A program made the position numbers and the translations under genes. A stretch of DNA of 64,000 nt from Aplysia californica (lineage: Eukaryota; Mollusca; Gastropoda; Aplysiida; Aplysiidae), in contig NW_004797566.1 in the NCBI RefSeq assembly GCF_000002075.1, positions 705,208-769,207 of the forward strand. The letters are read 5' to 3'. The notes beneath the pieces were generated by a model. It ran no database searches. It was not told where the DNA came from and saw only the letters and a program-made list of their open reading frames with translations. Positions 10,342 through 20,365 of the stretch are shown piece by piece. The first letter of the stretch is position 1. Every line of letters starts with the position of its first letter.

Positions 10342-11784
10342 CTATTGCATCTGGGCTCGACTGTGAGAAAGAAGTGCCAAGTCGTCGGCAAGTCCAAGTC
10401 TTCCAGCTGATTGGAAAGGGTCCACTGTATGCCACTGCGTTGTCCCGATGTTGTCTGTCTCATTATCCAATCCACTGCTAATAGAAAGAGAAAAGGCGAT
10501 ATTAACGTCAAATGAGTCTGTCCGCTGCCCTCCATGTAAGACACTGCAACTCATTCCCTCATACATCTTCTTGATCAATCTCACGAACTTGTCAGGTATT
10601 CCGTAGTGGCGCATGAGCTTCCATATTGAGTCCCTATCTAGGCTGTGAAAAGCTTTCTCGTAGTCAACAAAGTTAACGTACAGGGAAGACTTCCACTCTG
10701 TGGACTGCTCCAATATCATCCTCAAAGTTACAATCTGATCTGTACATGATCTCTTTTTACGAAATCCTGCCTGCTCCACGGCTTCCTTCAGTCTTTCCAG
10801 TATGGTACGACTTAAAATCTTCCCAGGAATGGACAGGAGCATGATTCCTCTGTAGTTTCTACACTCATGCAGGTCTCCTTTCTTGGGTAGTTTCACGAGC
10901 AATCCCTCTTTCCAATCCTGTGGAAATTCTTCGCTGTCCCATATCTTGCCAATAATTTCATGAAGAATCCCTGCCGCAGTGTCGATATCCGCCTTGAGAG
11001 CTTCTGGGGAAATTCCATCTGGGTCGGCTGCCTTGCCTGCTTTCTGGTGTCTTATCGTCTCCTTGATCTCCTCTAAACTAGGCTTTTCTTCACTCACCCC
11101 CAGATCAACCTCTGCTGGTGGAATGTCAAACTGTTTTTCTGGCCTTGGTCTTTTCAGTAGCTCTTTGAAATGCTCCTTCCAGCGTTCTTTCTGTTTGTCT
11201 GGATTTGTGAGAAGCTTTCCCTCTTTATCCTTCACTGGCACATCTGCGTTCTTGTATCTGCCTGCAAGTTTCTTGGTGGTTTCATACAGTCCTCTCATGT
11301 TTCCTGCCCCTACTGCTTCCTCTGCCTCGCGCGCTAGGTCAACTACATAGTTTCTTTTGTCTTTCTTTACGCTGGCTTTTACCTCCTCCATTGCTTTGGT
11401 GTATTCTTCTTGGGCCTTTGCTTTGGCTGCTCTTGTCTTGCTCCTGTTTACCAGATCCTTTTTCTTTTTCTTGTCTTCTATCTTCCTCAAAGTGGTGATC
11501 GATATCCAAGGTTTGTGCTCACGTTTCCGTTTCCCCAGTGCCTTTTGACACACAGTGGTCCAGCCTTCTTTTATTGCCTCCCATGTTTCTTCCACGCTGA
11601 TATCCTCGCCTAGTGTTTCCAACACTTGGAACCTGTTCTTAACTGCTAGATTAAACTCCTCTCTTGATGATGGCTCTCTCAGAAATTCCACGTTGTACCG
11701 GTACCTATGATTATTGACAATTCCCTGTCTTCGCTTTACACATATGTGGTCAATCTGGTTTTCAGTTTGTTGGTCTGGCGACAC
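10342..11784 (-). pseudogene. Family 2 LINE ORF2, linker and reverse transcriptase
   Basis: A 480-codon open frame, the longest in the window. It starts in the endonuclease tail (TENQIDHICVKRR), crosses a very basic coiled linker (KIEDKKKKKDLVNRSKTR), then the RT: DWKEGLLVKLPKKGDL, NYRGIMLLSIPGKILSRT, QAGFRKKRSCTDQIVTL, VNFVDYEKAFHSLDRD and ADDLALLSH. Asp in block A (DYEKAF) is kept, but the VRQGC block is missing: the family sequence is interrupted after RTDSFDV and resumes as WIMRQTTSGQRSGIQW in another frame. The thumb follows in further frames. Non-functional as it stands. Confidence 0.88.
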
Positions 11785-12327
11785 CTATGTTGATTTGTGT
11801 ATCTGTTTATGTGGGAAAACAGTCCCTCCTATCATGAGCCCATTCGTTGCACATATTTCTGCAAAGAGTTCTCTATTCTCGTTTCTGACTCCAAGTCCGT
11901 GTTTCCCCATGATTTCCTCTAAGCCTACATTGTCACGGCCTACCTTAGCGTTGAAGTCTCTCATTAAAATCAAAATGTCCTTCCTTTTAACCTGATCAAT
12001 AGTATTTTGTAACATTTTGTAGAAAGTCTCTTTCACATCCTGGTCCTTATCATTGGTGGGGGCATATCCCTGGATAACATGAAGGTTAATGTCTTTCTTC
12101 TGTGAACGGAATTCAGCTGATATCAGTCGCGGGCCTTCTGCTTTACATCCTATCAAAGCCCGCTTGGCGTGTGTTGATAACAGAATACCTACTCCTTCTG
12201 TATGCGGCGAGTTTTCCTCCAGATGTCCAGAGTAAAGAACTGTTTCCCCTGAAGCAAGTTGGCACTCCCCTGCACTCGTCCATCTCGTCTCACAGAGACC
12301 CAGTATGTCCAGTTGGTAGGCCTCCAT
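11785..12327 (-). pseudogene. Family 2 LINE ORF2, APE-type endonuclease
   Basis: A 180-codon frame encoding an apurinic/apyrimidinic-like endonuclease. Visible motifs are LDILGLCETRW (catalytic Glu), GVGILLSTHAKRALI, VIQGYAPTNDKDQD, ILILMRDFNAKVG (normally GDFNA; Gly replaced by Arg) and NENRELFAEICATNGL. The preceding codons, upstream of a TAG at the start of this frame, give GTWNVRTLYEVGKALQVAK, the usual N terminus. The next domain (TENQIDHICV) follows after one stop. In RTE LINEs this enzyme nicks the target for target-primed reverse transcription. Confidence 0.88.
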
Positions 12328-12864
12328 CTATTTTGCAACCTGCAGTGCTTTCCCTACCTCGTACAGTGTACGAACATTCCAGGTGCCAAATCTGGTGGTT
12401 CTTCTGGTCGACAGGAGGGTTCTCGGCTTGGTGGCTTCCTTTCGGCTTTCACCACCCTGCGTCATTCTACACTCCATATTCTCTCCTCTCCTCGGTGATG
12501 AAGGTCCTCCATCTTCCGGGACTGGCAGTCGTGTTGTTTTTGCTGTTGATGTTTTTGTAGCTGCTTTTTGTTTTACGGGAAAGGGCTGTAAACCCTTTGA
12601 CCAACCAACCTTAGTCGCCTTCTACGACATGCGCGGTACGGATACAGTGGTCCTATTCTTTGCTCCCCTGTCTCTTGGATAGGGCCCCGAGAACCACACA
12701 GGAGAAGAAAATGTCCATTTGGTGACTATCAAAGCTGTAGTGTCCTTGGAAATTTTACATTTGTATTTTTGTGCCTTTGATCAATGTTTTCTTGTAAAAT
12801 CCATGCAGAAAACGTCAACAAAAATTGAAATGTCGATTTTTTCAATTCCATTATTTTAACAAGT

Positions 12865-13034
12865 ATGTCCCCGTGGTTTTATGCACCCTGCATAATTTAG
12901 CACACTTTTTGCATATTTTCAGATTATTTTCCTTTATCATTCTTTGTTGAAATTAACAGGATCGCATAATTTCACATTTTTGGGCTCAGTTTGCATAATT
13001 TCAGATTTTTTTGTGCATAAAACCGCGGGGACAG
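12865..13034. mobile_element. MITE, CTGTCCCCG family, copy 2
   Basis: A 170-bp element ending in TGTCCCCGTGGTTTTATGCA and its mirror GTGCATAAAACCGCGGGGACA-type end, flanked by the 6-bp repeat ACAAGT (12859-12864 and 13035-13040). The interior is the reverse complement of copy 1 at 3770-3948. Its terminal inverted repeats of about 20 bp have one mismatch. No coding capacity. Confidence 0.85.
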
Positions 13035-13040
13035 ACAAGT

Positions 13041-13320
13041 GTGCAAGATCTCACCACAATGCCACACATATATATGAGCATTTGCCAACAGGTGAGTACC
13101 TAAAATGTAGCACAGAGGGTTGATGATAAAGTTTTTAATATTTTGTTTTTATCTGAATTTTTTTATTCATGTATCTCCTCCTACAAAAACATGTTATTAC
13201 AAACATGCAGATGGCATGCTAAGCTGTGTAAACATAACATCAAGTCAAATTCTTTCGGACATAACTATGATGATACATTTGTTAAAATTTGAATATACAA
13301 AATCATTTTAACAGTTTTCT
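13041..13320. other. Repeat-derived AT-rich sequence
   Basis: Contains ACATAAC motifs (for example around 13230 and 13260) that recur at 13610, 14960, 22850, 23080 and 23260, suggesting scattered pieces of one old repeat family. No gene. Confidence 0.4.
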
Positions 13321-13770
13321 TATTGCTTTAGTTTTCAAACATAAGCATGAAGAGCATATAAAATGATGAGGATCACAGAAAAAAAAATCTGAATGCCATG
13401 GTGTTTGCATTTGTGTCATCATAGCTCTGTTCGAAAGAAATGAAAAAACTTTTTCGTTTTCATATCTTAATTTCTTTTATGAAAATTTGGGCAAACAATG
13501 ATTCAGAAGATTCAATTTGACTCATAATGAATGTTAATGATGAAAAAATGCCACTTTATTCACATTTTACTATGAATCTCTGCAAAATATTAAATATCTT
13601 TTGAACATAACGATGGTGACATAAAATGAAACATGCCCTGAAAAGAAATTTATGGAATGTAAAATTATTTTAATAGTTTTCTAATTCTAATTGCTTTAAT
13701 TTTCAAACATAGGCATGAAGAGCATATGAAATCACATAAAAAAGAAATTCTGAATGTCTTTCACGGAGTC

Positions 13771-14921
13771 ACTTTTCGCCCGATTCTGTTGCCTTTTAGT
13801 TAACGTGACTCAGCAGCCCGCCGGAGCTCCCCGGCTCCGGGTCACGGGGTTAGCTCTTTGAACTCCATCGGATGCTAGGAGCGTCCGGTAGTAATAACCC
13901 TGTTCCCCATCGGACGATGGGGGTGTCCAGTACTAGTGACAACTGTTTCGTTTTATTTAGTGCTAGTTTTTGCTTGTTTTTCAGAACTATTCCCGAACCA
14001 AGTTTTTTAGCAATGACTAAGCCTTTGTTCCCGCAATTTAGAAGTTGGAGGCAAGCTTTTGTGGTTATAATGGTACACAGTGCACTAGGTTTAGGTGACT
14101 GCAGAAAAAAACTCCTCGAAATGGTAGAAAAAAACTTAGGGCATAAAGAGTTAATGAGCCCTGAAGCGACTTTGCTGGTGTTGGTTAAAAAGTTCGCATT
14201 TTTGTCTACGTTTGAAACAATATAACTTCTTCCCCATACCACACAGCAAACTAGTGGATGTACTAAAAGCTCAGTGTCTTGAGATTTATTCTGCGTTCGA
14301 AAGGTTAATTTCAGTGCATTAGTTTTTGTTCTAGACAAGTGTTTGTAGAGTACCCAATTTGTCCTATTTTAGTAACATACTTATGAATACGAATATCATG
14401 TCTTTTACTATGAGAAATCTTAAATCTGCGCACGTAGTAATAGTAATAGTCAATTTTTAAGACAAGAAAGATGCGCATCAGCATTTTTTAACTAAAGACA
14501 CTCAGCGTTAGCTTTTGTTTACCATCAAACAAGAGGAAGTTACTCTGCGTTTGTTCATGAAAGTTACGTCTTTCATGATTCAAAAGTACGACAGTTTTTG
14601 TTGTGCCATTTTTTGTATTTATTTTTTTTCACTCACACTTGTTAAAATTTTTTACAATTTAGCATTGCCAACTTCAGCGTGTCTAACAAAATAATCAGAC
14701 AAGTTACAATGTTCGTTCTTTTTTGAGTCTCAAGAGCAGAAATGGTTCATTAAATTAATGGTAATTTCGATAAATACAAGGATACACCTAAAACTGTACG
14801 TTGAAAAGTACCAAAAATGAAGTCAGCCCAGACAGAGCGGTGACAGGGAGCTGACTCCCGTGACCCTGACGTAATAAGACGCTCGGTGGGGAACCCCCCG
14901 ATACAACTAAAATTTCACTGC
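13771..14921. mobile_element. Unclassified element inserted in the tandem repeat
   Basis: An extra segment of about 1.15 kb present only in the second copy of the tandem unit. It starts near CACGGAGTCACTTTTCGCCC and ends near ACTAAAATTTCACTGCCGGT. A second copy of its left part occurs at 63513-64000. GC-rich stretches (CAGCAGCCCGCCGGAGCTCC) stand out from the flanks. I cannot define the terminal repeats precisely and see no protein. Confidence 0.6.
13854..14150. mobile_element. Small TTAA-flanked MITE (piggyBac-like)
   Basis: The copy of the host element at 63513-64000 reads straight from GGGTCACAGGGTTAATGAGC, while here the same sequence is split between GGGGTTAG and GTTAATGAGC by 297 bp. 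The insert starts CTCTTTGAAC and ends CATAAAGAG, giving CTCTTT inverted ends, and is flanked by TTAG (13850-13853) and TTAA (14151-14154). TTAA duplication is the hallmark of piggyBac-like elements. No transposase. Confidence 0.75.
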
Positions 14922-15197
14922 CGGTGCGCCGTTCTTTGTGTTCGCATTCGTGTCCTCATAGTTATGTCCGAAAGAAATGAAAAACTTTCCATTTTCACAT
15001 TTTAATTCATTTTGTGAAAATTTTGGCAAACAAAGATTCAGGAGATTCAGTTTGACTCATAATGCATGCTACTTTGCTTTACTTTATTTTGTCCGTCCTC
15101 TTCTACCTCTAGGGCGTCGAGGGGAGAAAGAGCTTCCTGTCTCTCGCAAGTGTGATGGCCTGGCTGGGTGGGATATTGTATGTTCTCAGGGTATCCT

Positions 15198-15474
15198 TCA
15201 CACCCAGGATCCAGGTCTTTCTTGGTATTCGTTTTGCCTTGTACCTGATATTTTCCTGTGGTAGGCTATACTGGAAAGCTGGTTAGGTACCATATTATGT
15301 GTGAGATGTCCAACACACCAGATTGTTTGCCTTTGAATGTAGTGGAGGACAGGTGCTGTTCCCACCATTTCTCCGATCTTGTTGCTTCTGACCGTGTCCC
15401 GTCTGGTTTTGTTGACGGCTCTCCTTAGACATCTCATCTCGCAGGTGGTTATCTCAGTTCCAGACTTTTGTTCA
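15198..15474 (-). pseudogene. Family 3 LINE C-terminal region
   Basis: Encodes EITTCEMRCLRRAVNKTRRD followed by IGEMVGTAPVLHYIQRQTIW and a GHL motif, the conserved C-terminal end of this RTE-like protein. The frame that contains it runs on into the neighbouring family 1 LINE, where it is not coding. It is separated from the RT part at 19555-20356 only by later insertions. Confidence 0.8.
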
Positions 15475-16533
15475 GGGTCCATGTAGTAGTATAGGGTTTT
15501 ACGGCGCTCGCAACTACATAAGGTCATATGAGCGCGCTAAACACAAGTTGGTTTTGTTCACAACAGTTCACTGTACGGCTGGCTCGGGTCAGTAGTAAAA
15601 TCTTAAAATGTTAAAATGTTTAAAAATCAGTGTAAATATACATATATTTTCAATATAAAACAATTTTTCTAGTTAACATAAAATTTTTAAAATAGTATAA
15701 TTTTACTTTATAGTTTGCCATAAAGGCCAATGGCCTTCATAAAATTCAAAATTCTGTAGGGACCAACGACGGAAAAAAATGTCTTGCAATTTCTTGCATC
15801 TATAATATTTCCTTCGGATCTCTCCAAAGTCTAGACATTCGGTTAAGATGTGTCTAATGGTAAAATCTGAGTCGCATCCGACACAGAACGGCTTCTCATC
15901 TCCCTGTAGGAGGTATTTGTGGGTCAGGGCCGTGTGTCCGATGCGCAATCGAGTAAAAATGACTTCGTCTCTTCTGGAAAGGTCCGAAGGATTTCACTGT
16001 TCCCCAGTTTGGTTTTTATAATATACAGTTTATTATTTTTCTGTTTTTCCCAGTGGCTCTCCCACAGACTGGAGGTGTACTTTTTTACTTTATTTCTAAA
16101 GTCAGTCTGTGGGAGAGTGTTTGTCGTTGACCCCAACAGAATGGATGAGGCTTTCTTCGCCAGGTCGTCTACCTGCTCGTTTCCTCGGATGCCCACATGG
16201 CTAGGTATCCATGCGAACATGATGTTTTTCCTGTCTCTGATAGCGTGTGAATTTTCTGTTGTAGCCTAACTATTTGTGGGTGTTAGAGTGTGTAGTTTGT
16301 GAGTGAGGTGATGCAAGACAGAGAGTCAGAAAGGATTAGGAAAGATTTGTTTGGAGAATTTTCTACGGAGTCCAGTGCCATGTCAATGGCAATGGCCTCC
16401 GCAGAGAAAATGGAGGCTTCAGGATGGAGTCTCCCCTGGTGTGTACTGTTGGGAGATGGGGCTGCGGCGCCCACTTCATTGTCTTTTTTGGAGCCATTCG
16501 TGAAGATGAACTCCGCACCAGGGTATTTATCTA

Positions 16534-17345
16534 TAGTGGAATCCTGTTATAACGAGAGGGAGGGGACCGGAGCAAAATGTCCGTTATAGCAGGATTCTCG
16601 CTATAAGGGATCCAGTAATAAATTCAAGGGAAACTGTAAAGTAGGCCTAATCTATGAGTTTGGTGTTCTGTTTATTTCCTTTTGCTATTTCCCCTGATGA
16701 TGATTTTGTTTCAACATGACCTCTAGGTCTTATTTGATAAAAAATCGAATCGGGTTTCTTTCTCTAGCGCAAGATCTAGCGATGTGGACTGACAGCTCGG
16801 CGTTGGCGATCAGAAAGAAAGGGCTCTTGGTTACCTCGCCCGCTGTGTTTCCCCCCACCCCACCCCACTCTGTGATGCATTCTGTCTGCTTGCGCACGTC
16901 ATACATTCGTTCCATCCATCACATTGCTGTGACCTCTCCATCCCTGCATCGGAGAAGTGAGAGGCATGGTAGGCCTTGATAATCTAAGCTAGGCTTACGC
17001 TGGCCTGTCACGGGATGCGTTCTGCTTGTCTGCGCATGCCACAACCTCCCTACTCAGTCGCTCCGGTCTTCATTGTTGATGCACATGGGCTCTCCCATTC
17101 TTCGTTTCACAAGATCACCAACAAGTTTCTCAACTGGCGAGGTTTTGCATAATGTATAATTGGCCTATGCACTGTGCATAGCAGCAACAATATTCCGCTA
17201 TAACCGACTCGCATGTTTGTCTGTTAGCGCTATAGCAGTATTTTATTTACAAAGGTAAAGAGGAGAAAAAAAACGGGGTTTTAGAATAGTGTCTTTATAA
17301 CAGACTTCTCGTTTTTTCCGGACTCGTTATAAGTGGACTCCACTG
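16534..17345. mobile_element. Tigger/pogo-like MITE, TA-flanked
   Basis: An 812-bp element beginning AGTGGAATCCTGTTATAACG after one base and ending TTATAAGTGGACTCCACTG. It is flanked by TA (16532-16533 and 17346-17347) and splits the LINE sequence that reads ATCTATTAG in intact copies (for example near 36188). The ends resemble the CAGT(T/G)GAACC ends of Tigger elements. No transposase is present. It is a close relative of 17976-18769. Confidence 0.85.
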
Positions 17346-17975
17346 TATTAGTTTTTTGTATTCTGCTTTAAAAGTTTTGGTGTTTGTGCTTTCTTTGTTG
17401 TGTGTGGTCAGCTGTAAGTCTACTTTTGCCTTGGTAAGGTGCCACGGAGGGAGGTCGGGGAAAAGAAATTGTTGGAAGTCTTGTTTGGAAAAGTGTAAGT
17501 TTTTGATGTCCTCAAGGATTCTGAGGCCGAAGGGTTTGATGAGTTTTTCGTTGTTTTGGAATTTGTTTCTGGTTTCTGGGTTTGTTTAAAAAATGCAGTT
17601 GTGCACTGGATTTTCTGGTGTTGAGCTCTGTTGAATTGCGTATTGTAGTGAGAGTTGTGTGCGCCTGAGTGTGAGTGATGGTATGTTTGCCTCGGCCTGA
17701 AGTGTGGAAAGTCCCCGGAGCGAGGCGGAGTCCTTGGTTTTGTACTGGGTCTAACATTTTCAGGATGTGTGGTTTTGCCGATCCGTAGACTTGACAGCCG
17801 TAGTCAAGCCTGGACCGGACAAGGGAGATGTACAAGTGGAGAAGGTGTTTTGAGTCCCAGCCCCACTCGGGATGTGATAGAATTTTCAAAGCGTTGGCAC
17901 CTCACACGAAGGTCTTTGATGTGTGGTATGAATGTGAGTTTTTTGTCGAATATAACGCCGAGGAAACGCCGTATA

Positions 17976-18769
17976 CAGTGGAATCCTGTTATAACGAGAG
18001 GGAGCGGACCGATGTGAAACATCCGTTATAGCAGGATTCTCGTTAAAAAGGATCCAGTAATAAATTCAAAGGAAATAGTGCAGTAGACCGAATCTATGAG
18101 TCTGGTTGTCTGTTCGTTTCTTTTCGAAATCTCCGCAGACGATGATTTGGTTCAACATGATCTCTAGGTTTTATTTGATCAAAAATCGAATACGGTTGCT
18201 TTCTCTAGCGCTAGCGATGTTGACAGCTCGGCGCCGGCGATCAGAAATAAAGTTCTCTAGGCAAATTCGTCCGCTGTGTTGTCCCCCACCCCACCACACC
18301 CTGTGGTGCGTTCCGTCTGCTTGTGCATGCCACACATTCGCCCCATCCATCACAGTCACATCGTTGTGACCCCTCCATCCCCGCATCGGAGAAGTGAGAG
18401 GCGTGGTAGGCCTAGATAATCTAGACTAGGCTGGCAATTTCTCTATCACGCGATGCGTTCTGCTTGTTTGTGCATACCACAACCTCCCCACTCATTCGCT
18501 CCGCCTTCAGTGTTGGCACGCATGTGCTCTCCCATTCTTTGTTTCGCAAGATAACCAACAACTAGCGAGGTTTTGCAAGAATAAATGGCCTATGTGCTGT
18601 GCACAGCAATAGCAATATTCCGCTATAACCGACCGGCATGTTTGTCTGATTGCGCTATAGCAGTATTTTATTTACAAAGATAAAGAAGGGGAAAAAACGA
18701 GGTTTTAGAATAGTGTCTTTATAACAGACTTCTCGTTATTTCAGGACTCGTTATAAGTGGATTCCACTG
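17976..18769. mobile_element. Tigger/pogo-like MITE, second copy in the same LINE
   Basis: A 794-bp element with ends CAGTGGAATCCTGTTATAAC and TTATAAGTGGATTCCACTG, flanked by TA (17974-17975 and 18770-18771). It interrupts LINE sequence that reads GTATAGTGTCAAATCC in other copies (near 36874). Same orientation as, and strongly similar to, the copy 630 bp away, including shared interior blocks such as CATCGGAGAAGTGAGAGGC. The two insertions used different TA sites. Confidence 0.88.
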
Positions 18770-18888
18770 TAGTGTCAAATCCGGTTGCAGCACACGTCTG
18801 CTGATTGGCAGAAGTGTACTGCAACCGTCTTTGACGGGGGTCCATGTCTGGCACTGGTAGGTCAAGGTGGGGATGAAAATAGAGTTAA

Positions 18889-19573
18889 GGGGAGGAGCGA
18901 CCCTTGATTTTGCAGATTTTGGGTCAGGCTATGCAAATTTTATGTTGGCGGATTTTTTAAGATCAACCAGTTTTTTGTCTAAACATAGCATGGATACAAT
19001 TGAGAGTCTTTATTCTCCTGGTAAATTGCCCTTGAAAACATGAAGATGGATTAATATAGTGAATTTTCACAATAATTGTTGTTTTTCACGAAATGTAATT
19101 TTTTTGCCGTTTTTCCCTACTCCTTCCCTAGTTTTCATCCTTTTGACATGAAACTTTCAGGAAACATTGATGGCAAGGCTGCCATCAATGTAACAGAGAG
19201 ATATTTGCGAAAAAAAATAACACTTTCCCATTGGCAATCGATTACGCAACCTAAATTTACAAAACGTTTGTTATATTGTGGGAAAATTCTTTTTTTTTTC
19301 TTGTGCATTTATTGAAAAAAACTTGCTGTCAATCTGATAGGGTCTGGTTCAGGTATACTCTCACCAAACAGTAAATAAGAAACCCTAGGGATTTGTAATT
19401 CATACTTTATTTTCAAGATGGTGGTCGTTTCCATAGCAACTGCTGCAGCTATGCCAAAATAAAATTGCGTATCAAGAGATTTTACTATGTCTAACTTAAA
19501 TGTGTATTTATATATTTAGATTTGATCTCGGGCAACAAACATAGAAAATGGTCCTTAAAGATAGCTCCTCCCA
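18889..19573. mobile_element. TTAA-flanked MITE in the family 3 LINE
   Basis: A 685-bp element flanked by TTAA at 18885-18888 and 19574-19577. Its left end GGGGAGGAGC and right end GCTCCTCCCA are inverted repeats with one mismatch. Removing it restores AGAGTTAATGAGCTTGG of the family 3 LINE. TTAA choice suggests a piggyBac-like or other TTAA-using superfamily. The short frame at 19076-19315 has no recognisable domain. Confidence 0.8.
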
Positions 19574-20356
19574 TTAATGAGCTTGGCTTTGGTCTCAAAA
19601 GGGGTATTGTTAGGAGGTTTGAGGAGTGGGGCAAGCTGGTAGCTGACGCTGTTAGCCTTTTGTACTCTCATCTCAATTTCTCTGTTGAGACGTCCGTCTT
19701 CTGAAAAGATGCTACCAAGATACTTGAACTCGCTGACTTGTTTCCGCGGATTTCCGTTGACGGTGATGTTAAGGTTGCCAGGTGTTCTGCTGATTTTCAA
19801 GGGCTCCATTTTGCTTTTACTGATCTCCATGTTGAGCTTTTCACATTGTGTATTCAGCCTGTCTGTGTGCTCTTGAAGTTGAAGTTGCTCTGCTTTCTCA
19901 TATGCCAGGCTTTGATCGTCCGCAAACAGTATCTCATTCAGATCTATCATCGGGTTGGGGCTTGCTTCTTTTGTAATTTAGTCCATGTATATTATGAATA
20001 GTAGCAGTGATAACACCCACCCTTGTCTCACTCCAGATGACATTTCGAACCAGTCAGTGAGTCCGTTGTGGGTGTGGACTGTGCTCATACTGTTGGTATA
20101 GATGGCTCTGATGTTGTCCAACAGCTGTCCCCTAACGCTGCACTCTTCAAGTGTTTGCCACAGTTTGTTTCTATCTACTCTATCAAATGCTTTTTCCTGG
20201 TCTACAAATACAAGATTCAGTTCTTTGTTGTATGCAACTGTCCTTTCACTCAGTTGCCTAAGAGCGAAGATAGCGTATGTGCACCCTCTCCCTTTTCTGA
20301 AGCCCATCTGCGCCTCACTCAGTAATGGTTCCACCTTGTGCCTTATACGCTGTTCC
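19555..20356 (-). pseudogene. Reverse transcriptase of the family 3 LINE
   Basis: Two frames (19978-20358 and 19555-19950) separated by a stop. The first holds EAQMGFRKGRGCTYAIFALR, LVFVDQEKAFDRVDRNKLW (block A with catalytic Asp in VDQEKAF) and SSGVRQGWVLSLLLFIIYMD (block B, Cys of RQGC replaced by Trp). The second holds LNEILFADDQSLAYEKAEQ (block C, FADD intact) and FKYLGSIFSEDGRLNREIE. The coding ends at the TTAA insertion. It is better preserved than the copy at 4726-5244, with which it shares residue blocks. Confidence 0.87.
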
Positions 20357-20365
20357 ATGCATGCT

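Larger units (their letters stand above)
9604..12704 (-). mobile_element. Family 2 RTE-like LINE, nearly full length
   Basis: A 3101-bp insertion with a 12-bp target-site duplication AAGAAAATGTCC (9592-9603 and 12705-12716). Read on the minus strand it has a 5' UTR of some 230 bp, including the GCATGTCGTAGAAGGCGAC motif I know from many invertebrate LINE leaders. An APE endonuclease, linker, RT and C-terminal GHTLRR region follow. It is the most complete member of family 2 in the window. It is broken by an early in-frame TAG before the residue block MEAYQLDILG, by a stop near 11785, and by deletion and frameshift in the RT. Confidence 0.92.
13320..15070. repeat. Tandemly duplicated repeat, second copy interrupted
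   Basis: A unit starting ATTGCTTTAGTTTTCAAACA (about 13325) and running through a GAAAGAAATGAAAAACTTT block and a TTTGACTCATAATG block (to about 13600) begins again at about 13690. The second copy is interrupted at about 13771 by another element and resumes near 14938. It is then interrupted again at 15070 by the family 3 LINE and resumes at 20366. The unit's own identity is unknown. Confidence 0.7.
15485..18838 (-). mobile_element. Family 1 I/Nimb-like LINE inserted in the family 3 LINE
   Basis: A 5'-truncated family 1 LINE flanked by the 9-bp duplication GGTCCATGT (15476-15484 and 18839-18847), which is sequence of the host LINE. Its 3' end carries the GGCGCTC...GAGCGC hairpin at 15504-15536. 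Content on the minus strand: the end of the RT, RNase H (motifs PEASIFSAEAIAIDMAL, LILSDSLSC, FAWIPSHVGIRGNEQVDDLA) and the C-terminal knuckle CVGCDSDFTIRHILTEC. Two Tigger-like elements sit inside it; without them it is about 1.74 kb. Frames are broken at several places. Confidence 0.9.
15071..20356 (-). mobile_element. Family 3 RTE-like LINE carrying three layers of insertions
   Basis: The outer insertion is framed by a 9-bp target-site duplication ATGCATGCT (15062-15070 and 20357-20365). Its own sequence is at 15071-15475, 18848-18884 and 19578-20356; the rest is younger elements. On the minus strand it carries the RT from the QMGFRKGRG block through the palm and thumb, then the C-terminal ITTCEMRCLRRAVNKTRRD region, and ends with an A-rich AAAGTAAAG tail. 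It is 5'-truncated before the RT fingers. It is the same family as 4407-5386. Confidence 0.9.
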
